Assembly (NCBI GenBank): GCA_964583095.1
Contig: CAZOVB010000016.1
Coordinates: forward strand, 19,969-83,968
Reading direction: 5' to 3'
DNA from: CAZOVB01 sp964583095
GTDB taxonomy: Bacteria; Planctomycetota; Phycisphaerae; SM23-33
Length of the DNA: 64,000 nt
Every line of letters starts with the position of its first letter. The stretch's first letter is position 1. A model generated the notes under the pieces. The model saw only the letters and a list, made by a program, of their open reading frames with translations. It ran no database searches and was not told where the DNA came from. This document shows, piece by piece, positions 8,240-17,315 of the stretch. Made by a program: the position numbers and the translations under genes.

Positions 8240-9500
8240 GGTTGGACTCCTTTTCATCTCGTAAATCGAAGGCGACCTTGATCGCCTCACTGTCTCTTTT
8301 CCAGATGGCCGCGGCAAAGGCCCGCCGGTATTCTTCCAGCCGGAACGTATGGGTCAGCAGACCTTCTGTGACGATCTGATCCCGGGCCAACATCTCCAGC
8401 ACCAGCGGGTAGGTGCCGATCCGGCTGCCTTGCCAGTGCTCGATCTGCCGGCCGTAGACGCCCACAACGCTCAGTTCGCGAAACCAGACGGGCGTCAGAT
8501 CAATCCTGCCTCCGCCGCTGGTGGCCACCATGATAACCTGTCCCCTCGCAGCCGTCCACTTGAGGCTCTCATTGACGCTCTGCTGGGAACCCACGCAGTC
8601 CAGCACGATATCGTAGCCGCCCGAGAGCATCCGGTTTCCAAATCGGGCGGTTTTGATTTGGGCCCCGGTTCGCCGGGCGATTTCCTCGTGGCGTTCCAGG
8701 CCGCTGCCAAGGCGGAGATATTCATCGGCGCCAAGAGACCCGGCAACAGGCTCGAGATAGTTCGCGCGGCCCAGGGCGTCGAGCTGTCCGGAATATCCCA
8801 GGGCGCGAAGGCAACTGATCAACCCCAGCCCCAACGTTCCGCAGCCATAGATGAGAATCCGCGACGCGCCTTCCAGGTTCGCCCGGAGAGCGGCATGGAG
8901 GCTGCAGGCCAGGGCGTCTGTGAGGACCGCCTGTTCGTCGGAGACGTTCTCGGGAACCGGGACAAGCTGGGAAACGTGCGCGACGAACTGCTCGCCGTAG
9001 GCCCCGCCCGTGCGCCGGTTGTAGCCGATGCTCGTCCCCGGCGGCAGCTTATAGCGTCCCCTTCCCTCATCGCCGAAGTTCTCGCAGGCACCGAACTGTC
9101 CGCGGCTGCACGGCGTGCAGGGCGGATCGATGCCCCGGACCCGGCAGGAGAGGGTGGGCTCTACGCAGACGCGTCGGCCGAGCCAGTCACGGTCAACATC
9201 CGGGCCAAGCTCGACGACCTCCGAGACGTTTTCATGTCCGAAGAGCATCGGCAGGGAGCTGTAGGCCTGGAGGATGGAATCGGGTCTCTGCTTTTGTGCG
9301 ACAATGCCGGCATCGGTCCCGCAGAGCCCGGCCATACGGGTGCGCACGCGCACCCAGTCGCTGCCGGGCAGCTCGGGCACATCGATCTGCCGCAGGGACA
9401 ACCCGCCGAGGCTGCCCAGGACGCAGCGGCGGTGGATCGGGCCCAGAAGCTTGCACATGGCCCACCCAAACGGTTTGATATCATAAACCAACGCCTGCAT
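8232..9500 (-). CDS. Zinc-type alcohol dehydrogenase (MDR superfamily)
   Basis: A 422-residue medium-chain dehydrogenase. It has the catalytic-zinc motif LCGTDAG, GHENVSEVVELG, a structural-zinc lobe with cysteines in CTPCSRGQFGACENF, and a cofactor-binding loop ILIYGCGTLGLGLI. It is longer than the typical 340-380 residues, with extra N-terminal sequence (MQALVYDIKPFGW). The substrate cannot be told. The 8-bp overlap with purE suggests co-transcription, although no functional link is obvious. It is divergent from the phosphatase-superfamily lipoprotein, 76 bp away. Confidence 0.85.
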   Translation of the reverse strand: MQALVYDIKPFGWAMCKLLGPIHRRCVLGSLGGLSLRQIDVPELPGSDWVRVRTRMAGLCGTDAGIVAQKQRPDSILQAYSSLPMLFGHENVSEVVELGPDVDRDWLGRRVCVEPTLSCRVRGIDPPCTPCSRGQFGACENFGDEGRGRYKLPPGTSIGYNRRTGGAYGEQFVAHVSQLVPVPENVSDEQAVLTDALACSLHAALRANLEGASRILIYGCGTLGLGLISCLRALGYSGQLDALGRANYLEPVAGSLGADEYLRLGSGLERHEEIARRTGAQIKTARFGNRMLSGGYDIVLDCVGSQQSVNESLKWTAARGQVIMVATSGGGRIDLTPVWFRELSVVGVYGRQIEHWQGSRIGTYPLVLEMLARDQIVTEGLLTHTFRLEEYRRAFAAAIWKRDSEAIKVAFDLRDEKESNRV

Positions 9501-9576
9501 GCCGATACGAATACAGCCCCGAACAGCTCAGATAAAGCACGAATTTGTTTCCAGTACCTGAGGGAATCGCTCCAAT

Positions 9577-11121
9577 ATGAAGAACGCATTTGCCCTGTTT
9601 GCCGTTTCCATCCTGCTGATCGTTTCCGGTTGCCGACGCTATGCGATCCATTTTCCCGAGGAATCTCTGGGGTCCGAGGCGGCCGAAAAGGCCGGCGCCG
9701 ATGTCGCATGGGACACAGACGGGGACGGCCAGGCTGACTACTTCTACGGTTTCCGCAATGGCGGGCCGCCGGCAGATCCTGCCAGGTCGCGCGTCTGGAA
9801 GATCGGGTACGACCGCAACGAAGACGCCCTTCCCGACGAGTGGATCCGGCTGGACCAGTTGGACCGCTCCGGGGCCTTGCACCTGGTGATCATCCTGGAC
9901 GGCATCAGTTGGTCGGTGGCGAAGGAATACTACGACGAAGGGGGGCTGTCGCTGCTGGGTTCGCCCTCGAAGGTCATCGCCCCCTACCCCACCATGACGG
10001 ACATGAGCATTCAGGATCTGCTCAACGGCATCCCCGTGGCGGGCTTTGAGGCCGAATACTTCGACCCGGAAGACAACCACGTGGTCGGCGGCAAATGGGC
10101 CTATATCACCGGGGGAAACCAGCCCTACAACGACGTTCTCAACTACCGGGCGAACCTGATCTGGGACGCGGTGGGATATGTCTTCCCCGGCTGGGTTTTT
10201 CGCAGGGAACTGGACGATGCCAAACGCAATCTGGAGATCTACCGCTCGCCGAACTACCTGGCCTACCTCGTAAGCTCCGCTGGGGTCGGCACCGCCCGAG
10301 GGGCCCAGGGACAGATGGACGTGCTCCGCGACGTGGATCGACTGATCAACCAGGTTGTCTGGGAGCGACGCGGCCTGGTCCACATGACACTGATCTCGGA
10401 CCACGGTCACAGCTATACCCCCTCGGTGCGGGCGGATCTGGACGAACATCTCAAACAGGCCGGCTGGAATCTCACCGGCAGCCTCTCCGGAGCCCGCGAT
10501 GCGGTGATCATCCGGTTCGGATTGGTGACGTACGCTTCGATATCCACCTGGCAGCCGGGAAAGCTGGCCCAGGACCTCATCGACGCCGAGGGTGTGGATC
10601 TGATCAGTTATCGCCGGAAAGAACAGGACCCCAAGACCCCCGATGACGAAAACACGGATGCAATGCGTCTGGTTGTGCTCTCTCCCGACGGCGGCAAGGC
10701 CTACATCGACCGCCCCGTCAAAACCGGCCAGGCCGTTCTGAGGTACCACCCCGTCCAGGGCGATCCGCTCAAACTAAAGGATCTGCTGAGCCCGGGGCCC
10801 GATGGCGCCTATCAGGCCGGATCCCTGGAAGTGATGGCCGACCACGTCTACCCCCTGCCGCTCCGCCGCCTCTGGCGGGCGCATTTCGGGCTGGTGGAGA
10901 ACCCGCCCGATGTGATCGTCTCGCTCAAGGACGGCTACTACTTCGGCTCGAAGGGATTCGCCGGATTCGTGGATGTCGCCAGCACGCACGGGAGCCTGAA
11001 CCGCAACAATTCCACGGCCTTCATCATGTCCACGATGCCCCTTGGGCCGGTGATGGAGAGTCGACAGGTTCCGGCCGCCCTGACCGAAGCAACCGGACGG
11101 GTCTTCCCGCCGCGGCGGTAG
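9577..11121 (+). CDS. Alkaline phosphatase/phosphodiesterase superfamily lipoprotein
   Basis: A 514-residue exported protein with signal peptide and lipobox IVSGC. The alkaline-phosphatase-superfamily fold shows in VIILDGISW (first metal Asp), LISDHGHSY (metal Asp and His) and a late STHGSLNRNNSTAF histidine motif that resembles type I phosphodiesterase/PglZ-like members. The residue in the nucleophile position appears to lie in APYPTMTDMS, with a Thr. Its substrate is unknown. GAGGGAA lies about 10 nt before the ATG. It is convergent with the metX-metW gene. Confidence 0.75.
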   Translation: MKNAFALFAVSILLIVSGCRRYAIHFPEESLGSEAAEKAGADVAWDTDGDGQADYFYGFRNGGPPADPARSRVWKIGYDRNEDALPDEWIRLDQLDRSGALHLVIILDGISWSVAKEYYDEGGLSLLGSPSKVIAPYPTMTDMSIQDLLNGIPVAGFEAEYFDPEDNHVVGGKWAYITGGNQPYNDVLNYRANLIWDAVGYVFPGWVFRRELDDAKRNLEIYRSPNYLAYLVSSAGVGTARGAQGQMDVLRDVDRLINQVVWERRGLVHMTLISDHGHSYTPSVRADLDEHLKQAGWNLTGSLSGARDAVIIRFGLVTYASISTWQPGKLAQDLIDAEGVDLISYRRKEQDPKTPDDENTDAMRLVVLSPDGGKAYIDRPVKTGQAVLRYHPVQGDPLKLKDLLSPGPDGAYQAGSLEVMADHVYPLPLRRLWRAHFGLVENPPDVIVSLKDGYYFGSKGFAGFVDVASTHGSLNRNNSTAFIMSTMPLGPVMESRQVPAALTEATGRVFPPRR

Positions 11122-11139
11122 CTCTTCTTCCAGGGGCTT

Positions 11140-12954
11140 CTAGCGGGACAGAACGGTCACGGCCATGTCGGCATTGAGGTTTACATCCTCCTCGGGAGGC
11201 ACCTCCCGGCCGGCTTCGGTATCCAGGCCGATCAAACGATGGATACGAATGCCCCGCTGGTCGCAGTATTCCCGGAAGTCCAGGATGGAGCAGAAGCGGA
11301 TGTTGGGCGTATGGTACCAGGGGTAGCGCAGCAGACCCCCGCTGGCCGGTGCGCGTCCCTCGTGGTAGAGGATGTCTCGAAGCTTGCGGTAGGCGAAATT
11401 CGGGAAGGTGACGATGCACTTTCTGCCCACGCGCAGCATGTGGTCCAGCACCAGCGGCACGTCGTAGACTGCCTGGAGCGTATGCGAGAGGACCACTACG
11501 TCGAACTGGTCTTCTCCGAAGGCGTTGAGCCCCACGTTCAGGTCGGCCTGGAGGACATCCAGGCCGGACCGGACGGCTTCGAGCAGGGCCGGCTCATCCA
11601 CCTCCACACCCTTGATTCTCTTGTGGCCTCGTTTCTTCAACTCGGCCAGCAGTTGCCCCGTCCCGCAGCCCAGGTCCAGGACGCTCTGATCCGGCTCGAT
11701 CAACTCCAGGATTCGGTCGTAGTCCAGGCGGCCTGTCTGGAAGATGCTCGCCGGGTGAGCCTGGGTGTTCTGGCTGGGGGTTTCCAGGGACTCGCCCTGC
11801 CCGTTGAGATTGGCCAGGAACGCTTCGGTCAGCCCGCCGTAGGTTTCCAGCGCCTCGGGCAGCAGGAACGAATCGTGTCCGCCGGAGGACTTCACGTTGC
11901 AGTAGGTCACGTCCTTCTCGCAGGCGATGAGGGCATCGACAAGCTGCTGCGACTCGCTCGGGGAGAAGAGCCAATCGCTGCTGAAGCTCATCACCAGCCA
12001 TCGACAGGTGCTGTTACGAACGCTGTCTCGCAATTCCGCCGGCGTCGCGCCCAGATCAAACAGGTCCATGGCCATTGAGACGGCCACGTAGCTGTTGGCA
12101 TCGAAGCGCTCGACGAACTTGGCCCCCTGGTAGCCCAGGTAGGATCCGACGGAGAACTTCTTCTCGAACTCCACGGGAACGTCCCGGGGCTTGAGACGGT
12201 CGGGCTCGAACTTCTCCCGCATCGCCTCGCGCGAGAGGTAGGTGATGTGCCCGATCATCCGAGCGATGGCCAGCCCCACCTTGGGCTTGGCGGGCTTGTC
12301 GTAGTACTGCCCGTGGCCAAAATGCGGGTCCTGGAAGATGGCGTTTCGCCCGACGATGTCAAACGCCAGGGCCTGGCTGGAAACGCGGGGACTGGTCGCG
12401 ATGGCCACGACCCCCGCCGTCTGGTCGCTGTGGCGGGTCGCCCAGGTGAGGACCTGGTGGCCGCCCATCGAACCGCCGACCACGGCCAGGAGTTTCTCGA
12501 TGCCCAGATGTTCGATAAGCTTCCGCTGGAGCTGAACCATGTCCCCGACGGTGATCGTTGGAAAGTCCCGCCCGTAGGGTTTGCCGGAGGCGGGATTGAT
12601 GCTCCCGGGCCCGGTCGTACCTCGACAACCCCCGAGGCAGTTGTTGCAGATCACGAAACAGCGGTCGGTGTCGATGGCCTTTCCCGGACCGACCATCAAA
12701 TCCCACCAGCCGGGCTCGTCGGATTCGTCATGGCCGGCCACGTGGGAATCTCCGCTCAACGCGTGACAGATCAGCACGGCGTTGTCCTTTTCGGGACTCA
12801 ACGTGCCGTAGGTCTCGTAGGCGATGGTCAACTCCGGGAGCCTCGAACCGTTTTCCAGTTCGAAAGGCTCCCGGAACGTGACCTGCTGAAGGTGCTTGAG
12901 CGGAGCGCCGCTTCGCACCGAATCACTGCTTTTAAACGACTCCCTGGCGTTCAA
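11140..12954 (-). CDS. metX: Homoserine O-acetyltransferase MetX fused to MetW
   Basis: A single 604-residue reading frame carries two methionine-pathway domains. Residues about 25-385 are MetX, an alpha/beta hydrolase that acylates homoserine; the nucleophile is Ser162 in GGSMGG, with Asp327 in SSDWLF and His360 in SGGHDSF. After a 20-residue linker, residues about 408-604 are MetW, a SAM-methyltransferase-fold protein with DLGCGTG at 427-433. MetX and MetW are normally separate neighbouring genes. The start is taken as TTG 12954 preceded by GGAAG, 25 bp after the metY stop; a TTG at 12978 is possible. It lies downstream of metY and the SAM-I riboswitch. Confidence 0.92.
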   Translation of the reverse strand: MNARESFKSSDSVRSGAPLKHLQQVTFREPFELENGSRLPELTIAYETYGTLSPEKDNAVLICHALSGDSHVAGHDESDEPGWWDLMVGPGKAIDTDRCFVICNNCLGGCRGTTGPGSINPASGKPYGRDFPTITVGDMVQLQRKLIEHLGIEKLLAVVGGSMGGHQVLTWATRHSDQTAGVVAIATSPRVSSQALAFDIVGRNAIFQDPHFGHGQYYDKPAKPKVGLAIARMIGHITYLSREAMREKFEPDRLKPRDVPVEFEKKFSVGSYLGYQGAKFVERFDANSYVAVSMAMDLFDLGATPAELRDSVRNSTCRWLVMSFSSDWLFSPSESQQLVDALIACEKDVTYCNVKSSGGHDSFLLPEALETYGGLTEAFLANLNGQGESLETPSQNTQAHPASIFQTGRLDYDRILELIEPDQSVLDLGCGTGQLLAELKKRGHKRIKGVEVDEPALLEAVRSGLDVLQADLNVGLNAFGEDQFDVVVLSHTLQAVYDVPLVLDHMLRVGRKCIVTFPNFAYRKLRDILYHEGRAPASGGLLRYPWYHTPNIRFCSILDFREYCDQRGIRIHRLIGLDTEAGREVPPEEDVNLNADMAVTVLSR

Positions 12955-12979
12955 TGCGTCTTCCTTGTCTCTGGACAAC

Positions 12980-14296
12980 TCATCCGTCTGACCCCTGCGA
13001 AGCCCGCAACGCCTGATCCAGATCCGCCTGGATGTCCTCGACATCCTCGATTCCGACCGAGAGACGAATGTATTCTTCGCTCACGCCCGTCTGGGCCTGT
13101 TCCTCGCCGGTCAGTTGCTGGTGCGTCGTCGAGGCCGGGTGGATCACCAGCGTCTTTGCATCGCCGATGTTGGCCAGGTGGCTGGCGAGCTTCACCGAGT
13201 TGATGAACTTGATTCCCGCCTGTTGGCCTCCCTTGATCCCGAAGCCCATGATCGCACCGGCGCCGTCGGGGAAGTACTTCTGCGCCGCCTCGTGGTGCGG
13301 ATGACCGCTGAGCGAAGGATGGTTGACCCACTCCACGGCTGGATGAGCTTGGAGGAACGCCGCGATCTTGCGGGCGTTTTCCACGTGGCGCGGCATACGC
13401 AGATGAAGAGTCTCCAGGCCCAGCAGGAAGAGAAACGCCGCATACGGACTCATGCACCCACCGGTATCGCGGAGGTGGTGTGTGCGAATGTGCACCACGT
13501 AGGCGATGTTCCCGATGGGCTTGAGGGCCTCGGTGAATACCACGCCGTGGTAGGCCTCGTCCGGGGCGCAGAACTCGGGCCACTTGTCCGGGTTCTGGGC
13601 CCAGGGGAAATTCCCACTGTCCACGATCGCCCCGCCAACATGGACGCCGTGGCCCCCGATGAACTTCGTCGTCGAGTAGACCACGATGTCCACCCCGTGC
13701 TCGATAGGCCGGAACAGGGCAGGCGTCAAGACCGTGTTGTCGCAGAGGACAGGGAGGTTGTGATCGTGGGCGATTCTGCAGATCTTCTCGAAGTCCGGAA
13801 CGTTGTTCTTCGGGTTGCCCAGCGATTCCAGGTAGATACAGCGGGTGTTTTCGTCGATCTTCCCGGCCAGCGACTCGGGCGCATCGGTGTCAAAAAACCT
13901 GCACTCCACGCCGAGCTTCTTGAACGTCTGGGAAAAGAGTGTCCAGGTCCCGCCGTAGAGCCCGGTGGAGGTGACAAAATTCTGCCCGGAGTGGGTGATG
14001 GTGAGGATCGCTGCGCTGATGGCGGCCATGCCCGAGGCGAAACCCAGACCCGCCGCTGCGCCATCCAGTGCGGCCAGACGCTTCTCCAGGGCGTCGACCG
14101 TGGGGTTCATGAGGCGGGAATAGATGTTGCCGAACTCCTTGAGTGCGAACAGATCGGCTGCGTGGTCGGTATCGCGAAAAAGGTAGCTGGTGGTGGAGTA
14201 GATCGGCACGGCCCGGGAGAGGGTGGTTTCCTCCACGACTTGGCCGGCGTGGAGCGCCTTGGTGCCGAGATGCCAGTTATTCTGATTCTCGCTCAT
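12980..14296 (-). CDS. metY: O-acetylhomoserine sulfhydrylase (aminocarboxypropyltransferase)
   Basis: A 438-residue PLP enzyme that makes homocysteine from O-acetylhomoserine and sulfide. The start is an ATG preceded by AAAGGAG. The N-terminus GTKALHAGQ, the phosphate loop FASGMAAISA, LCDNTVLTP and the PLP lysine in YSTTKFIGGHG (Lys211) are diagnostic of the Cys/Met metabolism family. It is the first gene after the SAM-I riboswitch, and the metX-metW fusion follows 25 bp later. The operon therefore holds the whole direct-sulfhydrylation route from homoserine to homocysteine. Confidence 0.95.
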   Translation of the reverse strand: MSENQNNWHLGTKALHAGQVVEETTLSRAVPIYSTTSYLFRDTDHAADLFALKEFGNIYSRLMNPTVDALEKRLAALDGAAAGLGFASGMAAISAAILTITHSGQNFVTSTGLYGGTWTLFSQTFKKLGVECRFFDTDAPESLAGKIDENTRCIYLESLGNPKNNVPDFEKICRIAHDHNLPVLCDNTVLTPALFRPIEHGVDIVVYSTTKFIGGHGVHVGGAIVDSGNFPWAQNPDKWPEFCAPDEAYHGVVFTEALKPIGNIAYVVHIRTHHLRDTGGCMSPYAAFLFLLGLETLHLRMPRHVENARKIAAFLQAHPAVEWVNHPSLSGHPHHEAAQKYFPDGAGAIMGFGIKGGQQAGIKFINSVKLASHLANIGDAKTLVIHPASTTHQQLTGEEQAQTGVSEEYIRLSVGIEDVEDIQADLDQALRASQGSDG

Positions 14297-14462
14297 TGTA
14301 TTCTCCTTTTTGCCCGGTCCAGGCCACAACAGCGGCGCCGTCGGACGTTGGTCGAGAGCTGCCAGAGATCGGTCGCATTGGTCCCCGATGCCACCCAGCC
14401 GGAAAGCGGAAAGCGGAAAGCTTCGCAAGAATCGGACATGAATTGCCTGCACCTGCGTACGG

Positions 14463-14575
14463 GCCTCATCGGTCCCTTGCGGGCTGGCTTGCGGCACCTT
14501 ATCGCTGCCATGGAGCAGGAGCAACAGGTTGCCGTGCGGTCTTGGGGCCAGTTCCCTCGCGCACTCTCGATGCCT
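14463..14575 (-). promoter_or_regulatory. SAM-I (S-box) riboswitch controlling the metY-metX/W operon
   Basis: The minus strand carries the S-box core in order: GAGGGAACTGGCCC, then CGGCAACC, then AAGGTGCC, closed by CCC-GCAA-GGG. The terminal P1 helix pairs CATCG (near 14568-14572) with CGATG (near 14467-14471). P2 pairs GTGC with GCAC. The S-box lowers expression of methionine genes when S-adenosylmethionine is abundant. About 170 nt separate it from the metY start, and no clear U-tract terminator was seen there, so control may be at translation or by Rho. That spacer (14297-14462) holds three copies of CTTTCCG. Confidence 0.9.
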
Positions 14576-14580
14576 TCTCA

Positions 14581-14608
14581 AGCATAGGCAGGCTTTGCGA
14601 CAAATCAA
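14581..14608 (-). promoter_or_regulatory. Predicted promoter of the methionine operon
   Basis: On the minus strand, TTGATT (14608-14603) and TATGCT (14586-14581) are 16 bp apart. The predicted transcription start near 14574 falls exactly at the 5' edge of the riboswitch P1 stem, which supports both calls. The remaining gene-free sequence up to 14798 shows nothing else recognisable. Confidence 0.5.
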
Positions 14609-14798
14609 GCGACAATTGGCCGGCGAACAGGAAAATCCCTGTCGGAAGACCGTTGCCCCCGCCTGGACAAGGCCTTGACACGGCCCGGGCTTGCCACTGA
14701 TTGTTGCCCGATGCCCGGATTTTCGATTTTCTGCTTCATGTCCTTCCGGCCTGCCTACCGATGTTCAAATTGAGCCCCATTTCACAGGAGAGCAGCCT

Positions 14799-15185
14799 AT
14801 GAACGTCGAACAGGTTCTATTACGCAAGGGCGCAGGGGTCATCTCGGCCCTGCAGGACATCAGCGTCAGCGAAGCAGCCCGGAGAATGGACGAGGCAAAC
14901 GTCGGTTCCCTGCTGGTCGAAAGCGAAGGCAAGATCATCGGCATTGTCACCGAGCGGGACTTTCTCCGGCGGATCCTGGCTGCGGGAAGGGATCCGGAGG
15001 AGGTGGAGGTGGCCCAGATCATGTCGGCCCCGGTGCGGACCTGCAAACCCACCGACGACATCGGCGAGTGTGCTCGAATCATGAAACAGGAGCATATCCG
15101 TCACCTGGCGGTGACGGATGAAAACAACGAACCGGTTGGACTGATCAGTCTGCGGGATGTACTGGCTGTTCACCAGCTTCCGTAA
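14799..15185 (+). CDS. CBS-domain pair protein
   Basis: A 128-residue protein made only of two CBS domains, which bind adenosyl ligands such as AMP, ATP or SAM and act as energy or ligand sensors. Repeat one has SVSEAARRMDEANVGSLLVE and GIVTERDFLRRI; repeat two has DDIGECARIMKQEHIRHLAV and GLISLRDVLAV. The ATG has AGGAG 9 nt upstream. It is divergent from the SAM-riboswitch operon, but no catalytic partner is adjacent. Confidence 0.9.
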   Translation: MNVEQVLLRKGAGVISALQDISVSEAARRMDEANVGSLLVESEGKIIGIVTERDFLRRILAAGRDPEEVEVAQIMSAPVRTCKPTDDIGECARIMKQEHIRHLAVTDENNEPVGLISLRDVLAVHQLP

Positions 15186-15343
15186 AACCAACTTAAGCAG
15201 GGTTTTACGACTTCAGAGTCCTGTTGCTGTAAAACATGGCATCCTTTTGAGAACAAAATTCAGGAATTTTCACAAATTCCGGGATCCTGTTTAGGGTGAT
15301 TCCCGTACTATTGAGTGCAGAGGTTCCCCCGTACCTCTGAAAC

Positions 15344-15387
15344 GTTGCCCCTGGCGGTCTCCCCCTGCCGCTGGGGGCGACAATTTT
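15344..15387 (+). terminator. Probable intrinsic terminator after the CBS gene
   Basis: An imperfect GC-rich hairpin (GTTGCCCCTGGCGG pairing with CCGCTGGGGGCGACAA, internal loops) is followed by TTTTT. It lies about 160 bp after the CBS gene and just before the 3' end of the convergent PKD protein gene. Confidence 0.5.
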
Positions 15388-15407
15388 TCCCTGCCACTGC
15401 CAAGCCT

Positions 15408-17192
15408 TCAACGAAGCCTCAGCCGGACAGGCCCGTTTCCTTTCCCGGCCCTTAGCCGCTGGATGCGCCACGACGAGGCCGCCCCCATCAGCAGCAGAAG
15501 ACCTACCGCCAGGGCTGCCACAAGGGGTACATCCGGGAAGCGACGACCATTGCCGGCACGGCCTGCGTTGCCGGCAATAACAACACGACGGGGGCGAACA
15601 CGTCGATGCCTTCGCAGGGCATCCACGGGACGCTCTCCATTCCTTACCGGCGGATAGCCACGAGCAACGATCGGCTGAAAGTCGCTGACGCTCACCCCGT
15701 GACGATCGGTGACGGTCAGACGCACCAGGTACCGCCCGGCCCGGGGATAGGTGTGTCGGCCCCGCCGGCCGGTCACACCGTCCCCGTAATCCCAGAGATA
15801 TTCCACCTTCGAGGCATCTTCCTTGTCGTGAATTCGGCCTGTCAGAGAGACACGAAGCCCTTCCATTTCATACGTGCGTATCTCGGCCTCGGGTGGTGCA
15901 TTGCCTACAGTTCCAAGGCGTGTGCAACTGCTCAGAAGGCTCAAGGCGTCGGTGGCAAAGCGGTTCTGCACGGCAAGCATCTGGCTGAGGACGATTCGGG
16001 CTTCGACCTCCGGATCCAAAAGCGCTTTGTGCCAGAACGGCAAGAGTCTGGTTTCAACGCAGGAGAAGATCCGCTGCTGGAAAGGCTGGGTATTCCGGTC
16101 GATCAGTCTTGCGGGCGTTCCGCGCCGGCAGAGCTTGGCCGCCTGCAGGGCAATGCTCCGCTCGGGCAGTATCGCGCTGAAGGCTTCGGGAAGGATCGGC
16201 TGGGCGGGGTCGCTTGACTTGAGCGTTCCGGGCCAGAGCGGAAGTGCGATGGAATACTCCGCCGGGCCCATCAGCACCCAGGCGGTCATCAGGTCGCCCT
16301 GGCCTCTGTAGCGATGGAAGAGGATGGCGGCCTCGCCCTTGGTGTCCCCCATGTTTTCCGAATCGCGATGGAGCTTTCGGAGCCTTTTGACAATGGCCGG
16401 GATTTCCAGTTCGTTACCGGGGGTGATGGGAAGCCACGGATCCGAATCCTGTTTTTTCGGTCCCCGCCCGAAAGCGGTTTTGTCCAGCACGCTGTCAAAA
16501 TCCTTCACCAGGCAGATCCCTGCCCGGTCGGCGGGACCCGGGCCCGCGCCTGCCCGGCGGAAGATCATTTCCGCCCTGCCGGCCCGTTGCGGATCGCCCT
16601 GCCGGTCGGGCTCCAGAACAAATTCACGAAGGGCCCATTCCAGGCGATTATCACTGCGGACGTATTCCAGCATCGACGCTTCCGTCACGGAAAGCACCGC
16701 ATAGGCCGCGGCAATGCCGAAGCCGCGGCTTTGCCCATCCAGACCCCCCGGGCCCCGACTCAAGAGGGCAATCACGTCCTGCTTCGTGCGACAGCTGCCC
16801 AGCAGTCGGGCCATCGTCGGATCGTATTGTCCCCGGGTCGGGGTAAACAGGGGCAGGTTGCTTACCGAGAGGCCTGCCTCATTGCACCCGGCCACGGGAG
16901 CAGGGCCGATCGGTTCCTGCCAGCACTTTTCCTGCTCGATATGGTAGCTGAGCAGCCCGAAGAAACGAAGGTTTCCCGGCGGGTCGACGGTGGCAGATCC
17001 CTCCGGGCCGAAGACTCCAAGCCTTGCGGTTCCAGGCAGTTGCGTCTGGACGAGGTGGACGGAACCTTCTGAGGGCTCCGTTGGGGTCCAGAGCGCCTGG
17101 ACCTCTCCGGCCAGGCCTTGCCCGCAGGTGGCAAGCAGGTGAGCAAAGAAGCATCCCACGAAACACAGATAGAACCGACGACCTCCAGCCAA
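15408..17192 (-). CDS. Exported PKD-domain protein with C-terminal membrane anchor
   Basis: A 594-residue protein with an N-terminal signal sequence, a large unassigned domain, a PKD domain near residues 455-530 (VEYLWDYGDGVTG, HTYPRAGRYLVRLTVTD), and a C-terminal helix VPLVAALAVGLLLLMGAASS followed by a basic tail. The start is a TTG preceded by GGAGGAG 8 nt away. Segments GCNEAGLSVSNLP and CRTKQDVIALL in the unassigned domain faintly resemble C45/C69 Ntn-hydrolase motifs, but no catalytic residue could be confirmed. The layout suggests a surface protein held in the inner membrane with a carbohydrate- or protein-binding PKD module. Confidence 0.65.
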   Translation of the reverse strand: MAGGRRFYLCFVGCFFAHLLATCGQGLAGEVQALWTPTEPSEGSVHLVQTQLPGTARLGVFGPEGSATVDPPGNLRFFGLLSYHIEQEKCWQEPIGPAPVAGCNEAGLSVSNLPLFTPTRGQYDPTMARLLGSCRTKQDVIALLSRGPGGLDGQSRGFGIAAAYAVLSVTEASMLEYVRSDNRLEWALREFVLEPDRQGDPQRAGRAEMIFRRAGAGPGPADRAGICLVKDFDSVLDKTAFGRGPKKQDSDPWLPITPGNELEIPAIVKRLRKLHRDSENMGDTKGEAAILFHRYRGQGDLMTAWVLMGPAEYSIALPLWPGTLKSSDPAQPILPEAFSAILPERSIALQAAKLCRRGTPARLIDRNTQPFQQRIFSCVETRLLPFWHKALLDPEVEARIVLSQMLAVQNRFATDALSLLSSCTRLGTVGNAPPEAEIRTYEMEGLRVSLTGRIHDKEDASKVEYLWDYGDGVTGRRGRHTYPRAGRYLVRLTVTDRHGVSVSDFQPIVARGYPPVRNGERPVDALRRHRRVRPRRVVIAGNAGRAGNGRRFPDVPLVAALAVGLLLLMGAASSWRIQRLRAGKGNGPVRLRLR

Positions 17193-17315
17193 CGAAGCAG
17201 TCTCCTCCCGGCAGCAAGCGAAGATGCGCGCCAGAGACTGTATCGTCCCGATCGCCTCTGTCCTTTGGCAAGCAAGCGGGAAGGTTTGGCCTGATACGGC
17301 TGTTATCGGCAGAGA

